In this document: positions 47,563-57,616 of the stretch, in pieces
Numbering within the stretch: the stretch's first letter is position 1
Layout of the letters: each line of letters begins with the position of its first letter
Source of the DNA: Paracoccaceae bacterium
Lineage (GTDB): Bacteria > Pseudomonadota > Alphaproteobacteria > Rhodobacterales > Rhodobacteraceae
Reading direction: 5' to 3'
DNA: 64,000 nt
NCBI GenBank assembly: GCA_029243395.1
Contig: JAQWSE010000007.1
Coordinates: forward strand, 317,690-381,689
Made by a program: the position numbers and the translations under genes
The notes under the pieces: model-generated
What the model saw: only the letters and a program-made list of their open reading frames with translations
The model's database searches: none
Told to the model about the DNA's origin: nothing

Positions 47563-48903
47563 TTGGCAAAAGATGAATTTGATTTATTTGTGATTGGAGG
47601 CGGTTCAGGTGGAGTTAGAGCATCTAGATTGGCAGCAAACTTAGGTTTAAGGGTTGGTGTAGCTGAAGAATATAGGTTTGGAGGCACCTGTGTTATAAGA
47701 GGTTGTGTTCCAAAGAAGTTGATGGTTTTTGCCAGTGACTATGCCAGCAAATTCCAAGATTCAAAAGGTTTTGGCTGGAATTACCGCTCGATGTCGTTTT
47801 CATGGAGAAAATTTTCTAATTCAATGCGATCTGAAGTTGACAGACTAGAAAATTTGTATGAAAGCATGCTCCATTCTTCAGGTGTTATCACCTTCAAACA
47901 AAAGGCTAAATTGAATGGTCATAATTCTGTAATATTACATGATGGAACAATTCTTAAGGCTAAATATATCTTGCTAGCAGGTGGAAGTGGTCCTAGCAAA
48001 ATTTCTATTCATGGAGAAAACTTAGCAATATCTTCTAATGAAATCTTTTCTTTGACTGAATTGCCCAAGAAATTGCTAATTGTCGGTGGGGGCTATATAG
48101 CCTGTGAGTTTGCATCCATCTTTAATGGATTAGGTGTAAATGTAAGACAAATTTATCGTGGTGAAAAGATACTTCGAGGTTTTGATAATGATATTAGGAC
48201 TCATGTAGAAACCTGTATGATAAACAGAGGGGTTAATATTACCAATAATGTACAGCTAAAGAGCATCAATAAAGTGAAAAATGGACTTGAGGTTTATCTC
48301 TCTAACGGGGAAAAAGAAATTTCAGATCAGGTGTTATTAGCTGCGGGACGTCGACCAAAAGTTAAGGACCTTGGTTTAGATAAAGTCGATGTTAGGTTAA
48401 CAGAAAATGGAGCCATTTACGTGGATCAATTTCTAAAAACTTCAATTGATTCAATATATGCAGTGGGGGATATAACTGATCGCCTCAATCTGACTCCTGT
48501 GGCAATTAAGGATGCTGTGGCATTTATTAACACAGTTTTTTGTGGGAAAAAAACAGTGCCAGATCATGATCTTGTGCCGACTGCAGTGTTCACTAGACCT
48601 GAAGTTGGAACAGTAGGGTTAACCGAGGCCGAGGCTACCATTAAACACAAGATCAAAATCTTTAAAACTTCTTTTTCTCCTATGGGAAACAGAATATCAT
48701 GTAGGGAAGAACAGATTCTTATCAAGCTAATTGTATGCCATAAAACTGACAAAGTTTTGGGCTGCCATATTGTAGGAGAAGGAGCGAGTGAGATGATTCA
48801 GATTTTTGGGATTGCTATAAAAATGGGAGTAAAGAAAAGTGACTTGAATGCAACTTGCGCTGTCCATCCGACGATAGCAGAAGAGATAGTAACCCTGAAA
48901 TAA
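47563..48903 (+). CDS. gor: glutathione-disulfide reductase
   Basis: NADPH-dependent flavoprotein that regenerates glutathione. FVIGGGSGGVRASRLAANLG binds FAD, the redox-active pair is GGTCVIRGCVPKK, the NADP motif is LLIVGGGYIACEFASI, and the C-terminal CAVHPTIAEE carries the catalytic His. It starts at TTG 47563, 7 bases after rpiA, with AAAGG 9 bases upstream. Length is 446 aa. Confidence 0.93.
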   Translation: MAKDEFDLFVIGGGSGGVRASRLAANLGLRVGVAEEYRFGGTCVIRGCVPKKLMVFASDYASKFQDSKGFGWNYRSMSFSWRKFSNSMRSEVDRLENLYESMLHSSGVITFKQKAKLNGHNSVILHDGTILKAKYILLAGGSGPSKISIHGENLAISSNEIFSLTELPKKLLIVGGGYIACEFASIFNGLGVNVRQIYRGEKILRGFDNDIRTHVETCMINRGVNITNNVQLKSINKVKNGLEVYLSNGEKEISDQVLLAAGRRPKVKDLGLDKVDVRLTENGAIYVDQFLKTSIDSIYAVGDITDRLNLTPVAIKDAVAFINTVFCGKKTVPDHDLVPTAVFTRPEVGTVGLTEAEATIKHKIKIFKTSFSPMGNRISCREEQILIKLIVCHKTDKVLGCHIVGEGASEMIQIFGIAIKMGVKKSDLNATCAVHPTIAEEIVTLK

Positions 48904-48966
48904 TTAGAAGCCTTGAAATTTCACCATTCAAGCACACTTTAGTTTAAATAGTGAAGGATATATGAA

Positions 48967-50121
48967 ATGCCGTATAAAGACGACTCTGAAGGCCCTTGGG
49001 GGTCTGGAAAGAAAAAACGTTCTAAAGATAATACAAATAAGAGCCCCTGGGGTGGTAATGGTTCTGATAATGAAAAGGGAGATGGTAGTATACCAGAGAT
49101 TGACCAAATTGTAAGAAAAGGGCAGGAGCGCCTCAAGGTTTTAATGGGTGGTAAAGGTGGTGGAGGCCCCAGCGGTGGTGGTGGTTCGGGTTCCGGAGGA
49201 GTCCCCAACTTTGGGAGAGGAAGTATTTCTTTAATTGCACTAGTATTGATAATCATCTGGGCATTTCTATCATTCTACACAGTAAAACCCGAAGAGAGAT
49301 CTATAGAGCTTTTTTTCGGTAAGTACTATGACACTGGTGAATCAGGTCTAAACTTTGCTCCATGGCCTTTGATCACACACGAAGTGCTAACAGTTACAAG
49401 GGAAAACACCGAGGATATTGGGGTAGGTGGTCGAGGTGGAAGACAAGATGAAGGTTTAATGTTAACAGGTGATGAGAATATTGTGGACATTGATTTCCAG
49501 GTGGTTTGGAATATTTCTGACCCATCAAAATTTTTGTTTAATTTAGCGGATCCCAAAGAGACTATAAGAGCTGTTTCTGAGTCTGCTATGAGAGAAGTGA
49601 TTGGGAGATCTGAACTTAGTCCAATACTAAATAGAGATAGAGCTCTAGTCAGTGCTGATGTCCGGGAATTGATTCAGAATATCTTGGATTCTTACAACAG
49701 TGGGGTTAATATAGTGCGTTTAAATTTTGATCGTGCAGATCCGCCAGCTGAAGTTATAGATGCTTTTAGGGATGTTCAGGCAGCAGAGCAAGAGCGTGAT
49801 ACGCTCGAAAAGAAAGCCGATGCGTATGAATACCAGGCATTAGCTGAAGCTCGAGGAGAAGCAGAACAGGTCAAACAAGAAGCTGAGGGATATAAAGCTA
49901 AGGTTGTAAATGAAGCAACTGGTGAGGCAAGTCGGTTTATAGCCATTTATAACGAATATGTAGAAGCCAAAGACGTGACGAGAAAGCGTTTATATATAGA
50001 CTCAATGGAACGCGTTCTAGGTGATGTTGATAAAGTCATTTTGGATCAAAAATCAGGGAGCGGGCAAGGCGTAGTGCCATATTTGCCCCTGAACCAACTT
50101 AAAATTGGAGGTAACAACTAA
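48967..50121 (+). CDS. hflK: HflK, FtsH regulatory membrane protein
   Basis: Prohibitin/SPFH-family protein that forms the HflKC ring around the FtsH protease. The N-terminus is Gly- and Pro-rich and cytoplasmic, one transmembrane helix lies near residues 82-104, and the SPFH domain follows (AVSESAMREVIGRSELSPIL, VRELIQNILDSYNSGV). EYQALAEARGEAEQVKQEAE is the coiled-coil segment. Length is 384 aa. It overlaps hflC by one base (TAATG). Confidence 0.93.
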   Translation: MPYKDDSEGPWGSGKKKRSKDNTNKSPWGGNGSDNEKGDGSIPEIDQIVRKGQERLKVLMGGKGGGGPSGGGGSGSGGVPNFGRGSISLIALVLIIIWAFLSFYTVKPEERSIELFFGKYYDTGESGLNFAPWPLITHEVLTVTRENTEDIGVGGRGGRQDEGLMLTGDENIVDIDFQVVWNISDPSKFLFNLADPKETIRAVSESAMREVIGRSELSPILNRDRALVSADVRELIQNILDSYNSGVNIVRLNFDRADPPAEVIDAFRDVQAAEQERDTLEKKADAYEYQALAEARGEAEQVKQEAEGYKAKVVNEATGEASRFIAIYNEYVEAKDVTRKRLYIDSMERVLGDVDKVILDQKSGSGQGVVPYLPLNQLKIGGNN

Positions 50122-50990
50122 TGAACAAATCTTTAATCCTCCTGATATTTTTTGCAACTATTTTCATTGGGGTGATCTCCTCCATGTTTGTCGTTGATGA
50201 AAGGGAAAAAGTCCTCGTTCTACAATTTGGACAAGTGAAAAGTGTTAAGACAGAACCAGGAATTAAATTTAAAATACCATTTATCCAAAATGTGGTAAGA
50301 TATGATGATAGAATTCTTTCATTGGATACAATGCCACTAGAGGTCACGCCACTTGATGACAGGCGTTTAGTGGTAGATGCTTTCGCACGGTATCGAATTG
50401 TTGATGTGGTGATGTTTAGAAAAGCCGTTGGCACAGGCGGAACGGCTTCTGCTGAAGTTAGACTTGAAAGAATATTAAACGCATCATTGAGAGAGGTACT
50501 TGGTTCAGTAACATCTAATGCCGTGACATCAGCTGATCGAGTAGATTTAATGACTAGGATTCGAGATTCTGCCATCACAGAAGCGGCTGGTCTGGGAGTG
50601 GAGATAGTAGATGTTAGAATTAAGCGTGCTGATTTACCAACACAGAATCTGTCGGCCACTTTTCAAAGAATGCAAGCAGAGAGAGAGAGAATGGCTGCTG
50701 ATGAAAGAGCGCGCGGTAGAGAAGCAGCTCAACGTGTTAGAGCTTTAGCCGATAGAAAAGCAGTTGAGATAGTTTCAGAAGCGCGTCGGGATGCTGAAAT
50801 AATTAGGGGTGAAGCTGATGCTGAGACGACTCGTCTTCTAGCAGAGGCTTTTGGACGTGATCCTGAGTTTTATGCGTTTGTGAGGTCATTAAAAGCCTAT
50901 GAAGGGTCAATGACGGGAAAAAATACGACCATAGTACTTAATCCGGACTCTGAATTCTTTGATTACATAAAGGAAAGTGGGTCAAAGTGA
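50121..50990 (+). CDS. hflC: HflC, FtsH regulatory membrane protein
   Basis: Partner of HflK in the FtsH-modulating complex. A single transmembrane helix lies at residues 5-25. The SPFH domain has VDEREKVLVLQFGQVK, ILNASLREVLGSVTS and VDVRIKRADLPTQN. The C-terminal coiled coil is rich in RARGREAAQRVRALADRKA. Length is 289 aa. The stop overlaps the next ATG by one base. Confidence 0.93.
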   Translation: MNKSLILLIFFATIFIGVISSMFVVDEREKVLVLQFGQVKSVKTEPGIKFKIPFIQNVVRYDDRILSLDTMPLEVTPLDDRRLVVDAFARYRIVDVVMFRKAVGTGGTASAEVRLERILNASLREVLGSVTSNAVTSADRVDLMTRIRDSAITEAAGLGVEIVDVRIKRADLPTQNLSATFQRMQAERERMAADERARGREAAQRVRALADRKAVEIVSEARRDAEIIRGEADAETTRLLAEAFGRDPEFYAFVRSLKAYEGSMTGKNTTIVLNPDSEFFDYIKESGSK

Positions 50991-51175
50991 TGGACAAACT
51001 TTTGTTTGCTTTGGGTTCAGTAGCTGTCTTTGAAGGATTTTTTTTGGCTATTGCCCCTGGACGTATACCCAAGGTTTTGGAAGTTTTGAACAAATTTACT
51101 AAAGTGGAGCTATCTAGAATTGGACTCATAGTCATGGCTGCGGGTGTAACCATACTGATGATCACGGATTTTTAG
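50990..51175 (+). CDS. DUF2065 family small membrane protein
   Basis: A 61-aa protein with two hydrophobic segments: one near the N-terminus (LLFALGSVAVFEGFFLAIAPG) and one near the C-terminus (IGLIVMAAGVTILMI). The family, DUF2065, is commonly found after hflC. The ATG at 50990 shares one base with the hflC stop; a GTG at 50987 is also in frame. Function unknown, probably in the envelope proteolysis operon. Confidence 0.82.
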   Translation: MDKLLFALGSVAVFEGFFLAIAPGRIPKVLEVLNKFTKVELSRIGLIVMAAGVTILMITDF

Positions 51176-51255
51176 TTTAGACTAAATAAGCAACTGATTG
51201 GTAACTAAATATAGAAGTTAAGTGAAAACCAAAATAATGGGTTTTTGGAGTGGGA

Positions 51256-52740
51256 ATGTCGACAATTATTTTGAATAAAAAAAAATCTAAGAAGTTAATC
51301 TCATTTAGTTATATAGCTGACAGCCTAATAAAACTTCTCTTAGTTTTATTTTTTTCAATACTTAGCAATATTGCTAGTGTTGCCAAAGACTTGCCGGATA
51401 GTTTTGCAGATTTGGTGGAAAGATTGAGCCCAGCTGTGGTAAATATTACTACTACTGCTGTAGTTCCGCAAAGAGAACAGTTTAACCCAATGGTTCCAAG
51501 GGGGTCTCCTTTTGAGGAATTTTTTAGAGACTTTATGGAAAAACAACAACCAGGAGATCAGCAACCAAGGCGACAGAGGCGTGGTACGGCATTAGGATCT
51601 GGTTTTATCATTTCTCCTGGTGGATTATTGGTCACGAATAATCATGTCATAGAGAATGCAGATGAAATAAAGATTGAAATGCTAAATGGATCTACCTTGG
51701 AGGCCAAGGTGCTTGGGACAGATCCTAAAACTGATATAGCCTTGCTTAAGGTTAATTCAGAAATTGATCTTCCGTATGTGAAATTCGGTAACAGTGATAA
51801 ATCAAGAGTAGGGGATTGGGTTTTAGCGATTGGTAACCCATTAGGTCAGGGATTTTCAGTTTCTGCAGGAATAATTTCTGCCCGAGGAAGAGATTTACAA
51901 GGACCTTATGATGATTTTATACAGACAGATGCTGCTATAAATAGGGGAAATTCAGGGGGTCCTTTATTTAATACTGATGGAGAAGTAATAGGTGTGAATA
52001 CCGCGATATTATCTCCAAATGGCGGTTCAATAGGTATTGGATTTTCAATGTCTTCAGCAGTAGTAGAGAAAGTAATTGATCAACTACGTGAATATGGGGA
52101 AACCCGAAGGGGCTGGTTAGGGGTTCGGATTCAAAATTTGAACGAGGAAGTAGCAGAAGCATTGGGTCTCGAGGATATAGGAGGTGCACTAGTCACAGAT
52201 GTGCCAGGGGGGCCGGCACAAAAAGCTGGAATAAGGTCTGGCGATGTAATTATAGAATTTGATGGAAAAAAGATTGAGGATAGTAGTGCATTGGTAAAGG
52301 TAGTTGGTGATAGCGAAGTTGGAAAAGAAGTTAAGGTTTTAATATGGAGGGAAGGTGCTGAAAAGATAGTTTTTGTTGTGTTGGGCCGTCTTGAAACCGT
52401 TCAAATTTCGGACAATAGTTCAGATAATCAGGATCAGAAGATATTGTATTTTGCTGGCATGAGTCTGGTTAGTATCAGTGATGATTTAAGAAAACGTTTT
52501 GATATACCGGAAGAAGTCACGGGTGTCTTAGTAACTGAGGTTAAAGATAATTCGGCAGCTAGAGCTAGGGGCATAAGTGTTGGTGATGTAATTGAAAAAG
52601 TGGACCAAGTCGAAGTTGATTCACCCTCTTCAATTGTAAAAATGGTTGATGAGGCCAAATCAAAAAACAAAATGTCAGTTTTATTACTGGTAAAAAGAGG
52701 AATTAATGGAAGGTTTGTGGCTATCCCAGTAGGAGAGTAA
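51256..52740 (+). CDS. Deg-type periplasmic serine protease (DegP/DegQ/MucD-like)
   Basis: Trypsin-like protease with two PDZ domains, acting in periplasmic protein quality control (494 aa). After a signal or membrane segment (about residues 18-40), the catalytic triad is visible: His in VTNNHVIENADEIK, Asp in DPKTDIALLKV, Ser in RGNSGGPLFNTDGEVIGVN. PDZ1 begins near GWLGVRIQNLNEEVAEALG and PDZ2 near FAGMSLVSISDDLRKRF. I start at ATG 51256 with GGAG upstream; a GTG at 51250 is possible. It lies about 80 bases after the hflKC genes. Whether it is DegP or DegQ is not clear. Confidence 0.9.
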   Translation: MSTIILNKKKSKKLISFSYIADSLIKLLLVLFFSILSNIASVAKDLPDSFADLVERLSPAVVNITTTAVVPQREQFNPMVPRGSPFEEFFRDFMEKQQPGDQQPRRQRRGTALGSGFIISPGGLLVTNNHVIENADEIKIEMLNGSTLEAKVLGTDPKTDIALLKVNSEIDLPYVKFGNSDKSRVGDWVLAIGNPLGQGFSVSAGIISARGRDLQGPYDDFIQTDAAINRGNSGGPLFNTDGEVIGVNTAILSPNGGSIGIGFSMSSAVVEKVIDQLREYGETRRGWLGVRIQNLNEEVAEALGLEDIGGALVTDVPGGPAQKAGIRSGDVIIEFDGKKIEDSSALVKVVGDSEVGKEVKVLIWREGAEKIVFVVLGRLETVQISDNSSDNQDQKILYFAGMSLVSISDDLRKRFDIPEEVTGVLVTEVKDNSAARARGISVGDVIEKVDQVEVDSPSSIVKMVDEAKSKNKMSVLLLVKRGINGRFVAIPVGE

Positions 52741-52769
52741 ATTTAAGCTATGGCTTGTATTATATTAGG

Positions 52770-53120
52770 TCAGCCTAATTCTGAAGATATTTTCTCTATT
52801 TCTTTTAATAGATAAGAAAGATTGTCTATTCTTTTAGCTATAATATTTACTAATGGGCCATTTTTTTCTATGTAGCCAGTGATTTTAAGGAGGTTTCCAG
52901 TAATAATATAGTAGCGATATCTGTAATATAAGTTTTTCCAACAAATAATATTTGCTGTCCCACTTTCATCTTCAAGACTAAGAAACGTAACACCATTGGC
53001 AGTACTTGGTCGTTGATTAATTATCAACAATCCTGCAATAGATATTATAGACTTTTCAGGTAACTTCGAAAGTTCAGAGATTTTTATAATAGATGGGGTC
53101 TTGTCACTGTTATAATGCAT
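52770..53120 (-). pseudogene. orphan OB-fold domain from the C-terminus of DnaE2 (relic or small protein)
   Basis: A 116-codon frame from an ATG at 53120. Residues about 25-105 match the C-terminal OB domain of error-prone polymerase DnaE2: IAGLLIINQRPSTANG, VTFLSLEDESGTANIICW, and LKITGYIEKNGPLVNIIAKR. The rest of the 1000-residue polymerase is absent. The upstream frame continues to 53303 without resembling the DnaE2 thumb or HhH region. No ribosome site is visible. The frame is intact, so it may instead be a functional small ssDNA-binding protein. It is convergent with the Deg-type protease gene and divergent from ferredoxin. Confidence 0.6.
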
Positions 53121-53151
53121 GAGAACATAAATAGAACATTTAATATTTTGA

Positions 53152-53535
<384 letters not shown>

Positions 53536-53543
53536 ACTAAAAC

Positions 53544-54809
53544 TCATTTCTTAAAGTACTTAAAACCAATGTCATTTCTGTAAAAACCATTTTCCCATTG
53601 GATAATAGTTAATGCGTCATAAACTTTTTTTCTAGCACTTTCCAAGTCCTTTGCCCGTGCTGTTACGCTTAGTACTCTTCCTCCATTTGATACTAGCTTT
53701 CCTTCTTTAAATTCTGTTCCGGAATGAAAAACTTGAATTTCCTCATCGTCATCCAAACTTTCTAATCCGGATATCTCTTTCCCTGTTTGAAACTCCCCAG
53801 GGTATCCTTTACTCGCAATTACTACAGTTATTCCAATATCATTAGCAAAATTAATTTTCGTTCCCAGGAGTTTCTTTTGCGCGCAATTTAATAGAATATC
53901 TAAAAGTTGAGCACCTAACCTTATTGCCAAGACTTGGCATTCTGGGTCACCAAGGCGTGCATTATATTCAATGAGTAGAGGTTCCTCCTCTACTATCATT
54001 AGACCTGCGTACAAAATTCCACAGAAAGGGGTGCCATTCTTTTTCATTTCATCTAGAGTCGGTTTAACAATTCTATCTAATATTTTTTTTTCAATTTTTG
54101 GCGAAATATTAGACGCTGGGGAAAATGCTCCCATACCTCCAGTGTTTGGACCACGATCATTATCAAAAGCCCTTTTGTGATCTTGAGCGCTTCCCAAAGG
54201 AAGTATGCTGTCTCCATCACTTAAAATAAATAAGCTAGCTTCTTCGCCATGAAGAAATTCTTCAATAACAACTGACTTGGAGCCTGGTTTTGATAATTGA
54301 AATATTTTCTTAAGAGCTACAGTCGCCTCTTGTCCAGTTTCGGCGATAAAAACACCTTTTCCTGCAGCTAAGCCATCATCTTTGATCACATAAGGTTTTG
54401 TGAATTCATTTAAAAAAATGAGAGCTTCGTCCTCTGAACTTGCAAGCTTATACTTGGCTGTTGGGATATTTCTTTTGCTACAAATCATCTTTGTAAATGT
54501 TTTGGAGGACTCTAGGATTGCAGCATTTTTTGTCGGCCCGAATGAAAGTATTCCATTCTTCTCCAAAACATCCACTAGACCGTTGGCTAATGGGTTCTCA
54601 GGACCTATCATAACAAAATCAATCCCCTGATCTTTACAGAAATTTAATATTTTATTATTGTCTAAGATGTCTATTTGCTTACATTTCGCTATGGATGCAA
54701 TCCCGGCATTTCCTGGGATACAGTAAAGTTCATTACATTTGGGATTTTGTTTAAAGGCCCATGCTAGGGCATGCTCACGTCCACCACTGCCAATTAATAA
54801 TATTTTCAA
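53544..54809 (-). CDS. purD: phosphoribosylamine-glycine ligase
   Basis: ATP-grasp enzyme in purine synthesis (GAR synthetase), 421 aa. MKILLIGSGGREHALAWAFK starts the protein, VMIGPENPLANG binds substrate, and VIKDDGLAAGKGV, GPNTGGMGAFSP, EYNARLGDPECQ are the ATP-grasp marks. It starts at TTG (54809). It is divergent from xseA. Confidence 0.95.
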   Translation of the reverse strand: MKILLIGSGGREHALAWAFKQNPKCNELYCIPGNAGIASIAKCKQIDILDNNKILNFCKDQGIDFVMIGPENPLANGLVDVLEKNGILSFGPTKNAAILESSKTFTKMICSKRNIPTAKYKLASSEDEALIFLNEFTKPYVIKDDGLAAGKGVFIAETGQEATVALKKIFQLSKPGSKSVVIEEFLHGEEASLFILSDGDSILPLGSAQDHKRAFDNDRGPNTGGMGAFSPASNISPKIEKKILDRIVKPTLDEMKKNGTPFCGILYAGLMIVEEEPLLIEYNARLGDPECQVLAIRLGAQLLDILLNCAQKKLLGTKINFANDIGITVVIASKGYPGEFQTGKEISGLESLDDDEEIQVFHSGTEFKEGKLVSNGGRVLSVTARAKDLESARKKVYDALTIIQWENGFYRNDIGFKYFKK

Positions 54810-54906
54810 AGTTACTCCAAACCAGCTAAATTCAAGAGAATCACCTAATGAGAAATTGTCAATATCTTAACTCAGTAAGCTCCAATAAGAATAGGATAAA
54901 ACTTAA

Positions 54907-56262
54907 TTGACCGATGAATTAACAAATCTTAAGGAGTTTTCTGTTAGCGAAATATCAGGTGTGGTTAAAAGACATGTCGAAGATGGTTTTCCTCTGGTCA
55001 AAGTTAGAGGAGAATTAGGCAGGGTATCAAGACCAGCCTCTGGCCATATTTATTTTGATTTGAAAGATGATCGATCTGTCCTAGCTAGTATAATTTGGCG
55101 TACAACAAAAATAATTCAGTCGGAATTTGTTGAAGAGGGTTCGGAAATTATAGCAGTTGGGAAGCTCACAACTTTCTCGGGACAGAGCAGGTATCAATTG
55201 ATTGTTAGCAACATTTTTCCAGCTGGAACCGGAGCATTGATGGCTATGCTCGACAAGCGCAAAGAACAATTCCTTAAAGAAGGTCTTTTCGAAAAAGATA
55301 AGAAAAAGCCTTTACCATTTTTACCTGAAATCATTGGAGTAGTGACTTCAGAAACAGGTGCCGTATTTAAGGATATTCTCCATCGTTTAAGAGAGAGATT
55401 TCCAAGGCGGGTAATAATCTGGCCAGTACCCGTCCAGGGTGAGGGGAGTGCAGAGAAAATAACAGAAGCGATAACTGGGTTTAATTTGTTACTTAAGTCT
55501 AGTAAATCTCCAAGGCCAGATTTATTAATAGTTGGTCGAGGAGGAGGTTCTCTTGAAGATTTATGGTGTTTCAACGAAGAAATAGTGGTGCGTGCCGTAG
55601 CTCAGAGTGACATTCCAATAATTTCTGCCGTGGGTCACGAAACTGATACGACTCTGATAGATTATGTTGCTGATGTCAGAGCTCCAACACCCACTGCTGC
55701 TGCGGAGATTGCTGTTCCTGAACTTAAGAATTTGTTGAGCAAAATAGATGACTTTGGAGGAAGATTAAAGCGCCCTGTTTTCTTAAGATTGGAAAATATA
55801 AGAAAAAATATGACACATATTAAGAAGAGTATGGAAAATGTAAAATATATTCTTTCTGAACATATTCAGCGCTTTGACATTTTGATAGTTCGTTTTCCTA
55901 ACATCCTCAGAATTTACCTTCAGAAAAAAAAGGAACAGCTATTCCAGATGAGAGTAGCAGTTCTCGATTTAGACTTTGTGAAGAGAGATTTAAAAACAAA
56001 GCATAGATTGTTGAAAGATTTAGGGAAAGTGCTGAATCAGCGAATTGAAGCTGTGCACAAGAGTAAAAATAATATGCTTTTTAGTCATTCTAGACTGCAT
56101 GATAGTTTGAGCTATAAGAGAACCTTATCTAGAGGCTATGCAATTGTGAGGGATAAGAATATGAAGCTGGTAAGGAACAAGGACGGGGCAGTTAAGGAAA
56201 AACATCTTCACATTGAATTTGACGAAGGGTTTATAGCCGTAGAAGTCAAAGAAACCGAATGA
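54907..56262 (+). CDS. xseA: exodeoxyribonuclease VII large subunit
   Basis: Single-strand exonuclease large subunit. The N-terminal OB domain has PLVKVRGELGRVSRPASGH, and the catalytic part holds GVVTSETGAVFKDILHRL, LIVGRGGGSLEDLWCFNEE and AVGHETDTTLIDYVAD. A long coiled-coil region follows. It starts at TTG (54907). Length is 451 aa. The small subunit xseB is not in the window. Confidence 0.94.
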   Translation: MTDELTNLKEFSVSEISGVVKRHVEDGFPLVKVRGELGRVSRPASGHIYFDLKDDRSVLASIIWRTTKIIQSEFVEEGSEIIAVGKLTTFSGQSRYQLIVSNIFPAGTGALMAMLDKRKEQFLKEGLFEKDKKKPLPFLPEIIGVVTSETGAVFKDILHRLRERFPRRVIIWPVPVQGEGSAEKITEAITGFNLLLKSSKSPRPDLLIVGRGGGSLEDLWCFNEEIVVRAVAQSDIPIISAVGHETDTTLIDYVADVRAPTPTAAAEIAVPELKNLLSKIDDFGGRLKRPVFLRLENIRKNMTHIKKSMENVKYILSEHIQRFDILIVRFPNILRIYLQKKKEQLFQMRVAVLDLDFVKRDLKTKHRLLKDLGKVLNQRIEAVHKSKNNMLFSHSRLHDSLSYKRTLSRGYAIVRDKNMKLVRNKDGAVKEKHLHIEFDEGFIAVEVKETE

Positions 56263-56391
56263 AAGTCGTAGTATAAATAGCACAGATTTTATGGTTCTAG
56301 TAATAACGATTGAACTAAAAAATAACTAATGAGATAAGATGGCATACCAAATGACAAGCTAGCACCTTGGTGCAAAATACTGGTTAAGACA

Positions 56392-57525
56392 ATGAAATTT
56401 TTTAAAAAGTTGAAAGAAAAGCTTTTTTCTACCTCTTCCAAACTTGGAGGTGGTTTAGAAGAATTAATTGATCCTAAAACAAAGAATTTGGGAAAAAAGA
56501 ATGAGGAAAATTTAGTTTCTAAAGAAATTAGGCCCACAGGTGCCGATCCTAGAGATTCAAAAAGTTTCATCAAGAATAAAAAAGATTCTGAATCAAATGA
56601 TAAGACCCTGGTAAGAAACAAGAAGAAGAACACTGGTTTCATCAAGAAAATAATATCTTCAGTTGAGTCTATATCGAGAAGAAGAAGGTTGGATGAAAGC
56701 ATGTTAGAAGATTTAGAAGACCTTTTGATTACCTCAGATATAGGAGTGAACACTTCTGCATTAATAGTAGAGAGAATCCGAAAGGAAAATTTTTCAAAGG
56801 AATTGAGTGTTGCCGAACTTAAGGATCTTATCAGTGTGGAGATATACAATATTATGAAGACGTCTGGGAATTTACCCAAATATAATGAAGGCAAGCTAAA
56901 TATTTGGCTTTTTGTTGGTGTTAACGGTTCAGGCAAAACTACAACAATAGGCAAGATAGCAAACCAAGAAAAAGAGAAGGGTCGAAAAATAATTATAGCT
57001 GCAGCTGATACTTTTAGAGCTGCAGCAGTAGATCAGTTATTGATATGGGGTAAACGTTCCGGGATTCCGATGGTTAAAGGTGAAGAAAAAAGTGATCCAG
57101 CATCCGTAGTATTTAAAGCTATTGAAAAGGCTAGGAACGACGGAAGTGATTTACTCATGATTGATACGGCAGGTCGATTGCAAAACAAAGCTGATTTGAT
57201 GCAAGAATTAGAAAAAATCATAAGAGTAATTAAGAAGCAGGATGACACAGCTCCTCACAATGTCATATTAGTCTTAGATGCGAATTCAGGACAAAACATA
57301 CATTCCCAAGTAGATACCTTCTCCAAATCAGCTGGCGTCACGGGTATAATCATGACTAAATTAGATGGAACTGCCAAAGGTGGAGTTTTAGTTGCATTGG
57401 CAGATAAATTTAGCCTACCAATACATTGTGTAGGCTTAGGTGAGAAGATAGAAGATCTAGAACCTTTTGATCCAAAGTTATTTGCTAATGCCATAGTAGG
57501 ATTAGAGAACGCGACGCAGACATGA
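56392..57525 (+). CDS. ftsY: signal recognition particle receptor FtsY
   Basis: SRP receptor GTPase for membrane protein targeting (377 aa). A charged N-terminal A region is followed by the NG domain. The G motifs are FVGVNGSGKTTTIGKIA, AADTFRAAAVDQLLIW, LMIDTAGRLQNKADLMQEL and MTKLDGTAKGGVL, and VGLGEKIEDLEPFDPKLF ends it. It is followed by yciB. Confidence 0.96.
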   Translation: MKFFKKLKEKLFSTSSKLGGGLEELIDPKTKNLGKKNEENLVSKEIRPTGADPRDSKSFIKNKKDSESNDKTLVRNKKKNTGFIKKIISSVESISRRRRLDESMLEDLEDLLITSDIGVNTSALIVERIRKENFSKELSVAELKDLISVEIYNIMKTSGNLPKYNEGKLNIWLFVGVNGSGKTTTIGKIANQEKEKGRKIIIAAADTFRAAAVDQLLIWGKRSGIPMVKGEEKSDPASVVFKAIEKARNDGSDLLMIDTAGRLQNKADLMQELEKIIRVIKKQDDTAPHNVILVLDANSGQNIHSQVDTFSKSAGVTGIIMTKLDGTAKGGVLVALADKFSLPIHCVGLGEKIEDLEPFDPKLFANAIVGLENATQT

Positions 57526-57616
57526 AGACTCATTTAATTGGCTAATAAGGATGAATGTGTTTGGCTGCTCAAATAAGTTGATGTTTTAATGAATAATTAA
57601 AAAGGATTTTTTTCGG

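Noticed and set aside
48939-49256. Proline-rich minus-strand frame at the start of hflK
   Set aside because: It is the antisense of the Gly-rich hflK N-terminus, which reads as proline on the other strand.
50099-50659. Minus-strand frame of 186 codons in hflC
   Set aside because: It is antisense to hflC with a Ser/Thr-rich, domain-free product.
56289-56954. Long minus-strand open frame (221 codons) inside ftsY
   Set aside because: It is antisense to the clear ftsY frame; its composition is that of a reversed Lys/Glu-rich gene and it shows no domain pattern.
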